Assembly (NCBI GenBank): GCA_019694165.1
Contig: JAIBCL010000020.1
Location: 50,056 to 114,055, forward strand
Direction of reading: 5' to 3'
Length of the DNA stretch: 64,000 bases
DNA from: Verrucomicrobiaceae bacterium
GTDB taxonomy: Bacteria; Verrucomicrobiota; Verrucomicrobiia; Verrucomicrobiales; Verrucomicrobiaceae
The position numbers were made by a program, and so were the translations under genes. The notes under the pieces were generated by a model. That model searched no databases and was not told the origin of the DNA. It saw only the letters and a program-made list of their open reading frames with translations. Positions 1 through 9,357 of the stretch are shown one piece after another; the first letter of the stretch is position 1; every line of letters starts with the position of its first letter.

Positions 1-1
1 C

Positions 2-886
2 GTGAGCCATCTGTGCCTGCGGCAGACGTGGGGGGATGCGCTCTTCATCGGGCTGCTCGGCTCGCTCGTGCTCTGCCTCGTGCTCCGCGTGATAAAATTC
101 CGCAGGGACTGGCCGCCGCCGCAGATGCTCCTGGCTCTCACCGGCCTGCTCTGCGGAATCGGTGGAGCGGCGCTGTGGCTGTGGCCTGCGACGGTGAATG
201 AGCCGCGCATCTTCCGCCTCGCGGGACTGCTGCTCTATCAGGGGCTGCTGCTGCCGCCGGTGCTAGGCATCGGCTCCTTCCTCTTCCCGCGGATGCTGGG
301 CGGAGACTTCGGCGAGCCGAAGACGCCCGCGCAGACGCGCGTAAAGCTCGTCCGCTCCGCCGCCGCTGCGGTGCTGCTCGTCGGCAGCTTCGTGATCGAA
401 GTGCAGGGTTTCGCCGCCGCCGGATATGCGCTGCGCGCGGCGGTCGCGGCCGGCTACCTGCTCATTGAAGTCCGCTGGAGGAAGTCGCCGGACGATGAAC
501 CCCGCGGCACTCTCACGGCGGGGCTGAAGTGGGCGTTGTGCACCGGCCTTCTGGGGCTGGTGCTCGCGCCGTTCTTCTACGGCCAGCATGTGTCGGTGGA
601 GCACCTGTTGTACGTCGGGGGCTTCGGCCTGCTGGTGCTCATCGTCGCCAGCCGTGTGCTCTTCGGCCACAGCGGGGACCTCGACGGATTCTTCGTGCGC
701 AGCAAGTGGACGCGCTTCCTTGTCTTTCTCGGCGTGCTCGCCGCCGTGACGCGTGCCACGCCCGCATGGGTGCCGTCCACCACCGTTTCGCATCACATCT
801 ATGCGTCCGTCACCTGGGCGCTGCTCGTCGTCTGCTGGCTCGCGTGGCACCGGCGCAGATTCATCAAACGTGACGAGGAGGGATGA
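2..886 (+). CDS. NnrS family haem-copper membrane protein, 3' portion (5' end outside window)
   Basis: This is the C-terminal ~294 residues of an NnrS-like multi-spanning membrane protein. Repeated hydrophobic helices are visible, and the stretch around residues 68-100 (RIFRLAGLLLYQGLLLPP, then FLFPRMLGG) resembles the family core. The reading frame is open at the window edge and NnrS proteins are usually near 400 residues, so the true start lies upstream. NnrS proteins are linked to tolerance of nitric oxide and nitrosative stress. A truncated haemoglobin gene follows within 11 bp, which supports a nitric-oxide role by context. The family call is good; the substrate is inferred. Confidence 0.8.
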   Translation: MSHLCLRQTWGDALFIGLLGSLVLCLVLRVIKFRRDWPPPQMLLALTGLLCGIGGAALWLWPATVNEPRIFRLAGLLLYQGLLLPPVLGIGSFLFPRMLGGDFGEPKTPAQTRVKLVRSAAAAVLLVGSFVIEVQGFAAAGYALRAAVAAGYLLIEVRWRKSPDDEPRGTLTAGLKWALCTGLLGLVLAPFFYGQHVSVEHLLYVGGFGLLVLIVASRVLFGHSGDLDGFFVRSKWTRFLVFLGVLAAVTRATPAWVPSTTVSHHIYASVTWALLVVCWLAWHRRRFIKRDEEG

Positions 887-896
887 TCACCGCACC

Positions 897-1364
897 ATGA
901 ACACCACAGCACCCGCGCGCGACCTCGAGGGTCGCGCTGAGATCGAGCAGCTCGTGAACCGCTTCTACACCCGCGTGCGCGCCGACGAGGTGCTCGGTTT
1001 CATCTTCGACGAGGTGGCGAAGACGAACTGGGACACGCATCTGCCGAAGATGTACGCCTTCTGGGAGACGGTGATGTTCCGCAGCGGCGGCTACACTGGC
1101 AATCCGCTGGCTGCGCATGCGAAGCTCGTGCCGCTCACGACGATGGGCCGTGCCCAGTTCGACCACTGGCTCAGTCTGTTCCGCGAGACCGTCGATGAAC
1201 TCTTCACCGGTCCCAAGGCCGGGCATATCAAGAACTGCGCAGCCGACATGGCGAACGTCATCTACGCCCGCATCAACGATGTCCCCGATCCCCGCTTTGA
1301 TCCCGCGAATCTCACGCCGGAGCAGAAGGCGCGGTATGCACAGTACCGGGCGGCTGCAGAGTGA
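897..1364 (+). CDS. Group III truncated haemoglobin-like protein
   Basis: The 155-residue product matches the size and pattern of group III truncated haemoglobins: RAEIEQLVNRFYTRVRAD at the start, WDTHLPKMYAFWETVMF near residues 44-60 and HAKLVPLTTMGRAQFDHWL (distal and proximal haem region, about 74-92). Such globins bind O2 or NO and are often tied to NO detoxification. The ATG at 897 was chosen because the sequence upstream in the same frame overlaps the preceding gene and has no globin similarity. The gene follows the NnrS-like gene by 10 bp, suggesting a two-gene NO-response operon. No transcription-factor site was recognised. Confidence 0.85.
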   Translation: MNTTAPARDLEGRAEIEQLVNRFYTRVRADEVLGFIFDEVAKTNWDTHLPKMYAFWETVMFRSGGYTGNPLAAHAKLVPLTTMGRAQFDHWLSLFRETVDELFTGPKAGHIKNCAADMANVIYARINDVPDPRFDPANLTPEQKARYAQYRAAAE

Positions 1365-1382
1365 TGTGACGCCGCGTGGGGA

Positions 1383-1414
1383 AAACAAAACGGGGCCGGC
1401 TCTCGCCGACCCCG
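1383..1414 (-). terminator. Rho-independent terminator for the secreted propeller-like gene
   Basis: On the minus strand a 10-bp GC-rich stem with one mismatch (arms 1391-1400 and 1405-1414, four-base loop) is followed by TTTTGTTTT. It lies 37 bp downstream of the stop of the gene ending at 1451. On the plus strand it also follows the globin gene, so it may act in both directions. Confidence 0.7.
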
Positions 1415-1450
1415 CTCGTCTGCCGGGTTTGTTTTCGTTGTGCACTTGGC

Positions 1451-2935
1451 TCACGGCGTCACCGACGTCCGCTGCGCGGTGAAGAGCGCGCCGTTGAGCG
1501 AGTTGCCGCTGGTGAAGACGCTCGCCATGCCGCCGGCGGTGTAGATCACGCCGTTGCCGTAGCACTCGGCGTAGCCGGCGGGCAGCTTGTCACCGCTGAC
1601 GAATCCGGCGTTGTCGATGCGCATGATCTGCTCGCAGTTCGAGGCGGCCATCGCGTCCCAGATTTGTCCCGTGGCATACACGATGCCGTTCGCCGCGCCG
1701 CTGCCGATGGTGAGATCGCACACTTCATCCGTGGCCGCCGCGCCGTAGCCGAAGCTGGCCGCGCCGGCGATGGCTCCTACATTGGTGCTCACGCAGCGGG
1801 TGACGAATCCGGCGGCCACGTTGTTGCCGCCGAAGCTGAAGGTGTAGGTGCCGGCGTTGTCGAAGGCTTCGATGTCGTTCGAGTATGAGCCGAGCACTCC
1901 CATGATCGGCGTGCCGCCACGGTTCGCGCCGTTGGCGAGGAGCGAGATGGTCATCGCGGTGGGCACGGCGCCGCCGTTCACGCTCGAGCCGGTGGCATAC
2001 GCGTAGTCGCCGATGGCGGCGAGGCCGAACATGCAGTCGCGCTGGTTCACATTGTCACGCCAGGCCGGGAAGCCGGCGGGCACCGTGCCGATGAAGCCGC
2101 CGCCTTTGACGACGCGCAGCACCGCCATGTCTTCGAGCGAAATCGCCGCGCGGTTCAGCGTGCCGCCGAGGAAGACGCTGGTGCCCGTGACGCGCACGAA
2201 CGACTGGCGCACGGCCTGGAAGATGCCGCCCGTGACGCTGCCAGGCATGAGGAGCGGAGGGCAGGTCCAGTTCGCACCGATCAAGTAGCGCACACCGGCC
2301 ACGGCGGGTGCGACGGCAGGCCACGCGGGGCTGAGAGCGCCCGTCGCCGGCACGATCTTGGTGACGACGATGCCGTTGTTCAGGCAGCCGGAGGCGTACA
2401 CATCAAGGCCGTCAAAGGCGAGCGTGCCGCCGTAGCTGTGTGTGATGCCGATGCCGAGCACGGCCGGCGTCAGGTAGGTGATCCATTGCTGCGCGCCGAT
2501 GCCCACGCCGGGATTCACCGCCAGGCAGCGCACGAACCATGTGTTCGTGCCACCGACGACGGTGCGCGTGCCGCTGAGGTAGAGACGGTTCGCGGCGGGA
2601 TCAAAGACGCCGCCGGTGTAAACATACTGGTCCGCCGTGGGTCGGAAGAAGTTGTCCGGCAAGGCACCGCCGCCGTTGGTGCGATACGTGACGAGCGCCT
2701 GCACATTGCCCGCGCCGTAGTCGCGGTAGCCGGCGGAGAAGACATTGCCCGCTGCATCGGTGGCGATGGCGGCCTTGGCGTATTCGACGCGTTGCCCGGC
2801 GGGCACGGCGGCTGGGGTGTCCCAGTTCACGGCGGCCTGCGAGGTCGAAGTCGAGGCCAGCGTGGTGGTGATGGCGAGCAGCGCGCCGAGGTTTTTCAGA
2901 CTGCGACGGCTGATGGATGTGAGTTTCGTTTTCAT
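1451..2935 (-). CDS. Secreted beta-propeller-like (SBBP/delta-60-type) protein, function unknown
   Basis: The product is about 494 residues from the ATG at 2935, which gives a clear Sec signal peptide (MKTKLTSISRRSLKNLGALL, then an alanine/threonine-rich stretch ending SQA). An upstream start at 3019 is possible but would put 28 polar residues before the signal. The mature protein has recurring Gly-rich units such as AAGNVFSAGYRDYG and NRLYLSGTRTV, and ends with similar blocks such as GIVYATGQIWD. This pattern is typical of SBBP or delta-60 propeller repeats in exported proteins. No catalytic motif and no PEP-CTERM anchor were seen. It stands alone between convergent and divergent neighbours. 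Confidence 0.65.
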   Translation of the reverse strand: MKTKLTSISRRSLKNLGALLAITTTLASTSTSQAAVNWDTPAAVPAGQRVEYAKAAIATDAAGNVFSAGYRDYGAGNVQALVTYRTNGGGALPDNFFRPTADQYVYTGGVFDPAANRLYLSGTRTVVGGTNTWFVRCLAVNPGVGIGAQQWITYLTPAVLGIGITHSYGGTLAFDGLDVYASGCLNNGIVVTKIVPATGALSPAWPAVAPAVAGVRYLIGANWTCPPLLMPGSVTGGIFQAVRQSFVRVTGTSVFLGGTLNRAAISLEDMAVLRVVKGGGFIGTVPAGFPAWRDNVNQRDCMFGLAAIGDYAYATGSSVNGGAVPTAMTISLLANGANRGGTPIMGVLGSYSNDIEAFDNAGTYTFSFGGNNVAAGFVTRCVSTNVGAIAGAASFGYGAAATDEVCDLTIGSGAANGIVYATGQIWDAMAASNCEQIMRIDNAGFVSGDKLPAGYAECYGNGVIYTAGGMASVFTSGNSLNGALFTAQRTSVTP

Positions 2936-3179
2936 GGTGTTGATCGGATTTGTTGTTGAGTTTTGGATTTGAGATTTGGTTTTGCTCCGCAGTGCCGGGG
3001 GCTTTTCAGCGATTGGCACCGCGGGGCTTCAATCACAGGTGCCGGATTCGCCGCGCCCGATTTCACCCGGTTGAAATTTTTTTTCGTTTTTCTTCCGGCC
3101 ACCGTGTTTTGCCTTCGCCGGGACGTTGTTGACGCGGCCATTCCGCCCGCGAGAGTTCCCGTGCGCGCGTTCCCGAACC

Positions 3180-3923
3180 ATGCCGAAAACCGCCGTCAGC
3201 AAGCAGCACTCGATGCCTTTCCCCGCCACGTCGTGGACGCGCGTGATGCGCTATCAGGCCGGCGAGGAAAAATCCGCGCGCGCCGCGCTCGAGGATCTCT
3301 GCCGCACCTACTGGCAACCGATCGTGAATTACTTCCAGGCGCTCGGTTGCGGCGCGGAGGAGGCGCGCGATGCGGCGCAGGAGTTCATGGTGAAGTTTGC
3401 CACCCCGGGCGAGGGTTTCGCGCGGCTCGATCCCGCGAAGGGCCGGCTGCGCGCCTACATGAAGCAGGCCGCGCGTCACTTCATGAGCAAGCTGCGCGAG
3501 AAAAACCGCGCCCAACGCCGTGGCGGCGGACTCGAGGCCGTGTCTGTCGAAGAAAACGAAGAGGCGCTCGGCAGCGAGGACGAGGAAGCATCGTCCACCT
3601 ACGATCAGAGCTGGGCGCTCGCCGTGCTCGAGGCCGCGTTCACGAAGCTGCGCGACGAATACGCCTCGCGAAACAAGGGCACGCTTTTCGAGCGCATCCG
3701 CCCATGCCTGCTCGAGCCGGAGGACGGCGGCGAGCTTTGCCACCGGCTGGCGGAGGAATTCAAAACCTCGAGCGCGGCGATGAGCCTCGAAATCCACCGC
3801 ACGCGCAAGCGCCTCGCGCGTCACCTGCGTCAGCAGGTGCTCGCCACGGTCGAGACGGAAGCCGAGGCCGAAGAAGAACTCAGATACCTCATGCGCATCC
3901 TCGCGAATGGCGGACGACAGTGA
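3180..3923 (+). CDS. ECF-like RNA polymerase sigma factor, PVC type
   Basis: The 247-residue protein begins MPKTAVSKQHSMPFPATSW and has the region-2-like block ALEDLCRTYWQPIVNYF (about residues 37-53) followed by GAEEARDAAQEFMVKF, a layout seen in the planctomycete/verrucomicrobial sigma factors that sit before Ser/Thr kinase genes. A basic C-terminal part (EIHRTRKRLARHLRQQ) fits region 4. The ATG at 3180 was chosen over 3126 because the family's conserved start follows it. Its end overlaps the kinase gene by 17 bp, implying translational coupling. The specific promoter recognised cannot be read from the sequence. Confidence 0.8.
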   Translation: MPKTAVSKQHSMPFPATSWTRVMRYQAGEEKSARAALEDLCRTYWQPIVNYFQALGCGAEEARDAAQEFMVKFATPGEGFARLDPAKGRLRAYMKQAARHFMSKLREKNRAQRRGGGLEAVSVEENEEALGSEDEEASSTYDQSWALAVLEAAFTKLRDEYASRNKGTLFERIRPCLLEPEDGGELCHRLAEEFKTSSAAMSLEIHRTRKRLARHLRQQVLATVETEAEAEEELRYLMRILANGGRQ

Positions 3924-5922
3924 CAGGACCACCTTCGTGCCCGCTCCGCCGCGCCAGCCGGAGCGGCGCTGCAGCTCGTGCGGCGGCGTGCTGCCGGATC
4001 GCGGCTCACTGAACGGCACATGCCCCGTCTGCATCGCGCGCTCGATGACCTTCGCGCTCACCGACGAAGATGATGACGAAGGCGATGATCTGCTCGGTGT
4101 CTTCGATGCCGGCCTGCCTTCGGTGCCCGGCTACAAAATCGGCACGCTCGCCGGCTCCGGCGGACTCGGCCTCGTCTTCCGCGCCACGCGCGAGAGCGAC
4201 GGCACGACCGTCGCGCTCAAAATGCTCTCCAGCCGCTGGGTCGAGGACAAGGAACAGATCGCCCGCTTCGAACGCGAAGCACGCATGCTCTCGAAGCTCG
4301 ACGATCCAAACATCGTCCGCTTCATCGACTCCGGAACCACGGCGGACGGCCATCTCTACATGGCCACCGAGTTCGTCGAAGGCGTCGATCTCCGCCGCCG
4401 TCTCGTGCAGAAGCCGCTGCCGCCGAAGGAAGCGCTCGCCATCTTTGAAAAAATCTGCGCCGCCGTCGAGCACGCGCACGCGATGGAAATCGTGCATCGC
4501 GACCTGAAGCCCTCGAACGTCCTGCTCGGCGACGACGGCACCGTGAAGGTCGCCGACTTCGGCATCGCCAAGCCCGCGCGTGCCGGCTCCGCGGCGGTGT
4601 CGCTCACGCAGTCGAACTCCACCATCGGTACGCCTTACTACATGGCGCCCGAGTCCATCCGCAGTCTCTCCGCTGCCACGCAGCGCTCGGACATCTACTC
4701 GCTCGGCGTGATGCTTTACGAGCTGCTCACCGGCTCGCTGCCGATGGGCAGCTTCATTCCCGCGTCGAAGAAAGCCGGGCTCGATCCGCGCTTCGATGCC
4801 GTGATTCAAAAGGCGCTCGCCGAGAATCCCGCGGACCGCTTTGCCTCGGTGAAGGCCTTCCGTGAAGCCGTGCAAAAGCTCACGTCACCGCGACCGCCGC
4901 GCATCTGGCTCCGCGCCGCCGCTGCGCTGCTCGTACTCGGGTGCGGAGCCGCTGCGTATGCGTGGCATCGGCATGAGACCGAACTGCGCTGCGGCCACCC
5001 CGAGCGCGCCGCCACGCGCGAGTCGCCGTATGTGAACGACCTCGGCATGAAGTTCGCGCCCGTGCCGGGTCACCACATTTTGATGAGCGTGTGGGAGACG
5101 CGCATTCGCGATTTCGTGGTCTTCGCCAGGGAGACAGGCTCCGCGCCGGCCGAGCCATCGAGCGAAGGCTTCAGCGTGATGGAGTTCACCTTCCGCGAGG
5201 CCGACGGCACCACCGTGAATGGTGACGCGACGAAGAGCGGCGCGCGGAAGAACAAGGCTCAGGCCGGTGCGAAGCCGCTCTTCTCACACGCCATGCTCGT
5301 ACCCGGCCGCGAAGGCTGGACGGAAAACGGCGCGGCAAACTGGCGGAATCCGCCGTGGCCCGTCACGCCCGACCATCCGGTGTGCGGCGTCACCTTTGAC
5401 GAGGCCAGCACGTTTTGCGCCTGGCTCACCACGCGCGAGCGCGCCGCCGGCCGCATCGGTGCCGCCCACAAATATCGCCTGCCCACTTCCGAGGAGTGGC
5501 AGGACGCAGCAGCGCATCCGTCTTCCACGACGACTGATGGCTCGCCCGCCGAATTCATCTGGGGTGAAGCGTGGCCGCCGCCGCGCGGCTGCGGCAATCT
5601 TGCCGGCCGGGAAGTGACCGAGCCGCCCTGGCCTGGCTGGGCCACGCTCGACTACGAGGACGGCTACCCACGCACCGCACCCGCGGGACAGTTCGCGCCA
5701 TCGGCGCTCGGCTTCTTCGACCTCGAAGGCAACGTGAAGGAATGGTGCGAACCCAAACCCGGCGGCGACCGGAAGCTCGCCCCGCTCCGCGGCGCCGCGT
5801 GGGGCACCAATGCGCAGCGCAATGTCTTCGGCCTGCGTTACCTCTCGCTGGCAAACCCGGCGGAGCGCCACTCGCTGCACGGCTTCCGCTGCGTACTCGA
5901 GCATCCGGCTGTGCGCAAGTGA
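3907..5922 (+). CDS. Ser/Thr protein kinase with C-terminal formylglycine-generating-enzyme (SUMF1-like) domain
   Basis: The 671-residue protein contains, in order: an N-terminal CxxC pair (CSSC near 18, CPVC near 38) likely to bind zinc; a Hanks-type kinase with GSGGLGLVF (about 83-91), VALKML, HRDLKPSN (about 197-204), DFGIAKP and a MAPES loop; one transmembrane helix (about 338-357); and a SUMF1/FGE-like domain (about 378-665) with RLPTSEEW, GFFDLEGNVKEWCE and the terminal GFRCV. All key kinase residues are present. The FGE-like domain would be on the far side of the membrane from the kinase. It overlaps the sigma-factor gene, so the pair probably forms one signalling unit. Whether the FGE-like domain is an enzyme or a sensor is unknown. 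Confidence 0.9.
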   Translation: MADDSDRTTFVPAPPRQPERRCSSCGGVLPDRGSLNGTCPVCIARSMTFALTDEDDDEGDDLLGVFDAGLPSVPGYKIGTLAGSGGLGLVFRATRESDGTTVALKMLSSRWVEDKEQIARFEREARMLSKLDDPNIVRFIDSGTTADGHLYMATEFVEGVDLRRRLVQKPLPPKEALAIFEKICAAVEHAHAMEIVHRDLKPSNVLLGDDGTVKVADFGIAKPARAGSAAVSLTQSNSTIGTPYYMAPESIRSLSAATQRSDIYSLGVMLYELLTGSLPMGSFIPASKKAGLDPRFDAVIQKALAENPADRFASVKAFREAVQKLTSPRPPRIWLRAAAALLVLGCGAAAYAWHRHETELRCGHPERAATRESPYVNDLGMKFAPVPGHHILMSVWETRIRDFVVFARETGSAPAEPSSEGFSVMEFTFREADGTTVNGDATKSGARKNKAQAGAKPLFSHAMLVPGREGWTENGAANWRNPPWPVTPDHPVCGVTFDEASTFCAWLTTRERAAGRIGAAHKYRLPTSEEWQDAAAHPSSTTTDGSPAEFIWGEAWPPPRGCGNLAGREVTEPPWPGWATLDYEDGYPRTAPAGQFAPSALGFFDLEGNVKEWCEPKPGGDRKLAPLRGAAWGTNAQRNVFGLRYLSLANPAERHSLHGFRCVLEHPAVRK

Positions 5923-5939
5923 GCGGAGAGAGCTGGGCT

Positions 5940-7547
5940 TCACCGTCCCTCGCGTCCGAGATCCGGCATCGGCGGAAGAATCAGCACGCGCAACGAGTCG
6001 AAGGTGATCTCGCCCCGCTTGTTGTCGGTTTGGATGGAGATGGAGAGCCGGTCCGGAGCATCGGCTCCTCTCGCGGGCAGGCCGAAGGAAATTTCGTTTG
6101 GTCCCCCGTCCAGATTCAAGTGCAACGGCCAGGACGGCGCGGTGGCATCGCCGTTCCTTTGCTCGAGCTGCCACTTCAAGACCCCTGTGCACGGCATGGT
6201 GATGCGTGCTTGCACCACAGGCGCGGCGTGTGCATCGGCCTCGTGCAGAGCGAGCGGTACGAACAGCGCCACGCGGTCCTGGGTGGCGCGCAGCCGCAAC
6301 GGGCCTCGCTCATTCACTGGCTGCCGCGGACGGGTGGTCACGCCGCTCCAGCCCCTCGTCGAATCGAACTGCACCTGTGCCCTGCCGCCTGCGTTCGCGA
6401 CGCGCTCCTTCCACGCCGGGCTTTGGATCACCCGCGCCTCCTCGCCGGTGCACGGACGATTGTGGAAGAACAGGCGCTCGGCGCTCTCCAACAGTACGAC
6501 CTGCGGTTTGAGTTCGAGAACCTTGGCTGGCGAAAAATACCTTCCCTGGAACAGGTCCACTGAAGAAAACGTCTGCGCGAGAAAAGGCAGCAGCGCCTCG
6601 GAAAACGAGTCCCCGAAGACCAGCACGCGCTGCTCGATGAGCGGTGCGCTGTTCGCGGTGCGGCGCATCCGCTGCACGGGATCGGCGGTGGTTTGAAACG
6701 TCCAACCGTTTGGCGGCGCGATCACGGGAGAGTCATTCGGCCAGTCACGGCGATACGTCTCCGTAATGCCAAGCATCGTGGCGAGATCGTGATACGGATG
6801 CGTCTCCGGATCTACGCGGCTTTGCAGCGTGGCGCCACTGAGACCGTGCGTTTCGAGGCTGAGCCGCTTCAGGATTTCACGATATGCGACGAGTGCTCCG
6901 GCATCGTTCCAATGGCTGTCACCGCGCAGGTAAAGCGGCTCACGCAACTTTCGGGCAGTCGTCAGCGGTGTGAGCAGATCGACCGGCTGGCCATCGCGTC
7001 CCTCCCCAAAACGCAGGAAATCCTCCATGGTCGAAGGTTGCTTCACCCGTGGAATGCCGGTCGGCATGAACTCGGGATACACGGACTCTTTTGCAGGGGC
7101 GATCACATGTGCGCTTGCGATGCCTTGATTGCGCAGCCAGCGATGACGCATCTCCAAGGCATCGGCGACATAAGCTGAGTCGGCGTCAGTGAAGCGGTCA
7201 ATGCCTTGGAAGAGCGGCACGGAACGATCGCCGGTGAAGAACAGCCAGCCATCGCGGCCGACGATCACGCTGTCGGTGGTGGAGATGCCGAAGACTTTCC
7301 AGTTCAGCCACGCATCTGTCTTGATGAGCGCGTTGCGAAATGCGAAGCGATCGGAGAATGCGTTCTCAAATTGTTTCGCCGCACCTGCGGCATCCTTCTT
7401 CAGTTCGGCGAGAGTCGGCCAAGGCGTCGGCGTGCGCTTTTCCTCGATGCCGGCGTTGAACTGCCAGCCCGCGAGCCAACCCGCCGCCGGGATGAAGATC
7501 ACGGCGAGGAAAAGGGTGACGAGCGAAGTCTGGCAAAAGCGCATCAT
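5940..7547 (-). CDS. AlgX/AlgJ-like SGNH O-acetyltransferase
   Basis: The ~535-residue protein starts with a membrane or signal helix (TSLVTLFLAVIFIPAAGWLAG) and carries the AlgX/AlgJ pattern: GRDGWLFF (about 95), the D-x-H block GDSHWNDAGA, and VFGDSFSEAL with the candidate nucleophile Ser. The ATG at 7547 is preferred to an upstream TTG. Proteins of this family move acetyl groups onto exopolysaccharides in the periplasm using acetyl delivered by an AlgI-like MBOAT protein, which is encoded just upstream in the same direction. The C-terminal ~130 residues look like a beta-rich extra domain. The polysaccharide acceptor is unknown, as no polymer synthase is nearby. Confidence 0.85.
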   Translation of the reverse strand: MMRFCQTSLVTLFLAVIFIPAAGWLAGWQFNAGIEEKRTPTPWPTLAELKKDAAGAAKQFENAFSDRFAFRNALIKTDAWLNWKVFGISTTDSVIVGRDGWLFFTGDRSVPLFQGIDRFTDADSAYVADALEMRHRWLRNQGIASAHVIAPAKESVYPEFMPTGIPRVKQPSTMEDFLRFGEGRDGQPVDLLTPLTTARKLREPLYLRGDSHWNDAGALVAYREILKRLSLETHGLSGATLQSRVDPETHPYHDLATMLGITETYRRDWPNDSPVIAPPNGWTFQTTADPVQRMRRTANSAPLIEQRVLVFGDSFSEALLPFLAQTFSSVDLFQGRYFSPAKVLELKPQVVLLESAERLFFHNRPCTGEEARVIQSPAWKERVANAGGRAQVQFDSTRGWSGVTTRPRQPVNERGPLRLRATQDRVALFVPLALHEADAHAAPVVQARITMPCTGVLKWQLEQRNGDATAPSWPLHLNLDGGPNEISFGLPARGADAPDRLSISIQTDNKRGEITFDSLRVLILPPMPDLGREGR

Positions 7548-7590
7548 GATGATCTCGCTCTTCGCTTGTTCGAGACCGCCCGCCAAACTT

Positions 7591-7770
7591 CCCCCTCACC
7601 CCAGCCCTCTCCCCACGGGAGAGGGAGCCAGAGGCGCTGACGCGCCGAGCTGCTGAGCAGAACGAGTTCCTTTTGTATCGACCAATCCCATGCCGTTGGC
7701 TCCACCTTTGTCGTCGGCGCGGAGCGCCATCGTCTCCCTCTCCCGATGGGAGAGGGATGGGGTGAGGGGG
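7591..7770. repeat. REPIN-like pair of inverted REP hairpins (CCCTCACCCC family)
   Basis: Two REP-like units face each other. The left one (7591-7627) begins CCCCCTCACCCCAGCCCTCT and folds as CCCTCTCC-CCAC-GGGAGAGGG. The right one (7734-7770) is its near-perfect reverse complement, ending GATGGGGTGAGGGGG. About 105 bp lie between. The element fills the gap between the AlgX-like and AlgI-like genes. Confidence 0.85.
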
Positions 7771-7813
7771 ACAACGACTCGGTGTGCGGTTTTGATTTCA
7801 TGAGCGCATCTCC

Positions 7814-9226
7814 CTAAAAGCGGAAATAGATGAACGGGTTGTAGGACCGGTTCGCCAGCGAGGCGATGCACACGATGAACAAGCTCAATGCACACGCGAG
7901 CTTCAGCAGATTCACCGGCGCGCTGCCGCCAAGCTTTTCTTTGAGCCACGGCAACACGGGGAACATGCCGATGGCGCCGATGACGATCATCGTGAGCAAG
8001 CGAGCATCGAGCCAAGTCGCGGCATTGGCAGTCGGGATGATCGTCTCATTGCGACTCAATCCGATCATGCGCCCCATCAGCACACCAGCGTGATGAAAGG
8101 TGTCCGCACGGAAGAGCACCCAGCCAAAGATCCAGACGAGCATCGTGTAGCTCCAGCTCACGGCTTTGGGCAAGCGTTCCAGTTTGGCACCGAGCCCGAC
8201 GCGTTCGATCACGAGAAACGCACCGTGATACAAGCCCCAAGCGATGAAACTCCACGCCGCGCCGTGCCAGAGACCGCAGAGAAAAAACACGAGCAGCAGA
8301 TTGAATCCGGTGCGCACGCTGCCGTGGCGATTGCCGCCGAGCGGGATGTAGAGGTAGTCGCGAAACCAGGTCGAGAGCGAGATGTGCCAGCGCCGCCAGA
8401 ACTCCTGCACGGAGCAGGCGACATACGGGTAATTGAAGTTCTCGCGGAAGTGGATGCCGAACATGCGGCCGAGGCCGAGCGCCATGTCGGAGTAGGCGGA
8501 GAAATCGAAGTAGATCTGCAGCGCGTAGCAAATCGCCGCCAGCCACGCGAGCGGTGTCGTCACCTCGGCAAGCGGCAGCGCGTGAATGCCATCAACTGGC
8601 ACGGCGACTGTGTTCGCGATCAGCACCTTTTTGCCGAGGCCGACGATGAAGCGACTGACGCCTGCCGCGAAGTCGTCGAGCAAAGACCGGCGGGACTCGA
8701 TCTCCTCGAAGATGTCCTTGTAGCGCACGATCGGCCCTGCGATGAGCTGCGGGAAAAGCGTGATGTAGAGCGCGAGATCGTGCAGCTTTCGCTGCGCAGG
8801 CACCTGGCCGCGGCTGACGTCGATGATGTAGCTGAGCGCGTGAAACGTGTAGAAGGAGATGCCGATCGGCAGATGCACGGTCGGGATCGCGAGATCCTTC
8901 ATGCCCATCGAGTGCAGCAGCGGGTTTAGCGCCTGCACAATGAAGCCAGCGTATTTGTAAAACGCGAGCAACGCCAGATTCACCGTCACCGCGACGACCA
9001 CGATGGCCCGCCTGCCGTTCGCCTTCTCCGCCAGCAGGCCGAAGACATAATTCAATCCGATGCTCGTCAGCATGAGCAGCGTGTAGCCGCCCTCGCCCCA
9101 CGCGTAGAACAGCAGGCTCATCGCCAGCAGCACCATGTTCCGCGCATCCGTCGAGCGCGCGAGCCAGTAAAGCACCAGCGTCAGCGGCAGGAAGAGAAAC
9201 AGAAAGACGGGTGAGGCGAAGACCAT
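7814..9226 (-). CDS. MBOAT family O-acyltransferase, AlgI-like
   Basis: The ~470-residue protein has about ten hydrophobic segments, an MVFASPVFLFLFLPL start typical of AlgI, the conserved QIYFDFSAYSDMALG block, EFWRRWHISLSTWFRDY, and the catalytic His in LCGLWHGAAWSF. The ATG at 9226 is chosen because it gives the family's usual N-terminus; an ATG three codons upstream is also in frame. AlgI-like proteins pass acetyl groups across the inner membrane to AlgX/AlgJ-type acetyltransferases, one of which follows in the same direction. The two genes are separated by ~265 bp holding a REP pair. Confidence 0.92.
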   Translation of the reverse strand: MVFASPVFLFLFLPLTLVLYWLARSTDARNMVLLAMSLLFYAWGEGGYTLLMLTSIGLNYVFGLLAEKANGRRAIVVVAVTVNLALLAFYKYAGFIVQALNPLLHSMGMKDLAIPTVHLPIGISFYTFHALSYIIDVSRGQVPAQRKLHDLALYITLFPQLIAGPIVRYKDIFEEIESRRSLLDDFAAGVSRFIVGLGKKVLIANTVAVPVDGIHALPLAEVTTPLAWLAAICYALQIYFDFSAYSDMALGLGRMFGIHFRENFNYPYVACSVQEFWRRWHISLSTWFRDYLYIPLGGNRHGSVRTGFNLLLVFFLCGLWHGAAWSFIAWGLYHGAFLVIERVGLGAKLERLPKAVSWSYTMLVWIFGWVLFRADTFHHAGVLMGRMIGLSRNETIIPTANAATWLDARLLTMIVIGAIGMFPVLPWLKEKLGGSAPVNLLKLACALSLFIVCIASLANRSYNPFIYFRF

Positions 9227-9263
9227 GGAACGCAACGAGACGACTATTGCCCAAGCGGCAAAA

Positions 9264-9351
9264 ATGATGAATGAGGAATGACGAATGCCGAAGCAATCAT
9301 TGGCACCGCCACATCCTCACTCGTCATTCTGCATTCGACATTCGTCATTCC
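9264..9351. repeat. Palindromic repeat of the ATGACGAATG type
   Basis: An imperfect inverted repeat fills the gap between two minus-strand genes. The left arm (about 9275-9291) carries GAGGAATGACGAATG and the right arm (about 9331-9351) carries CATTCGTCATTC, with further copies of the GAATGA motif beside each. It could act as a transcript hairpin or be a REP-type insertion. Confidence 0.65.
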
Positions 9352-9357
9352 ACCCGG

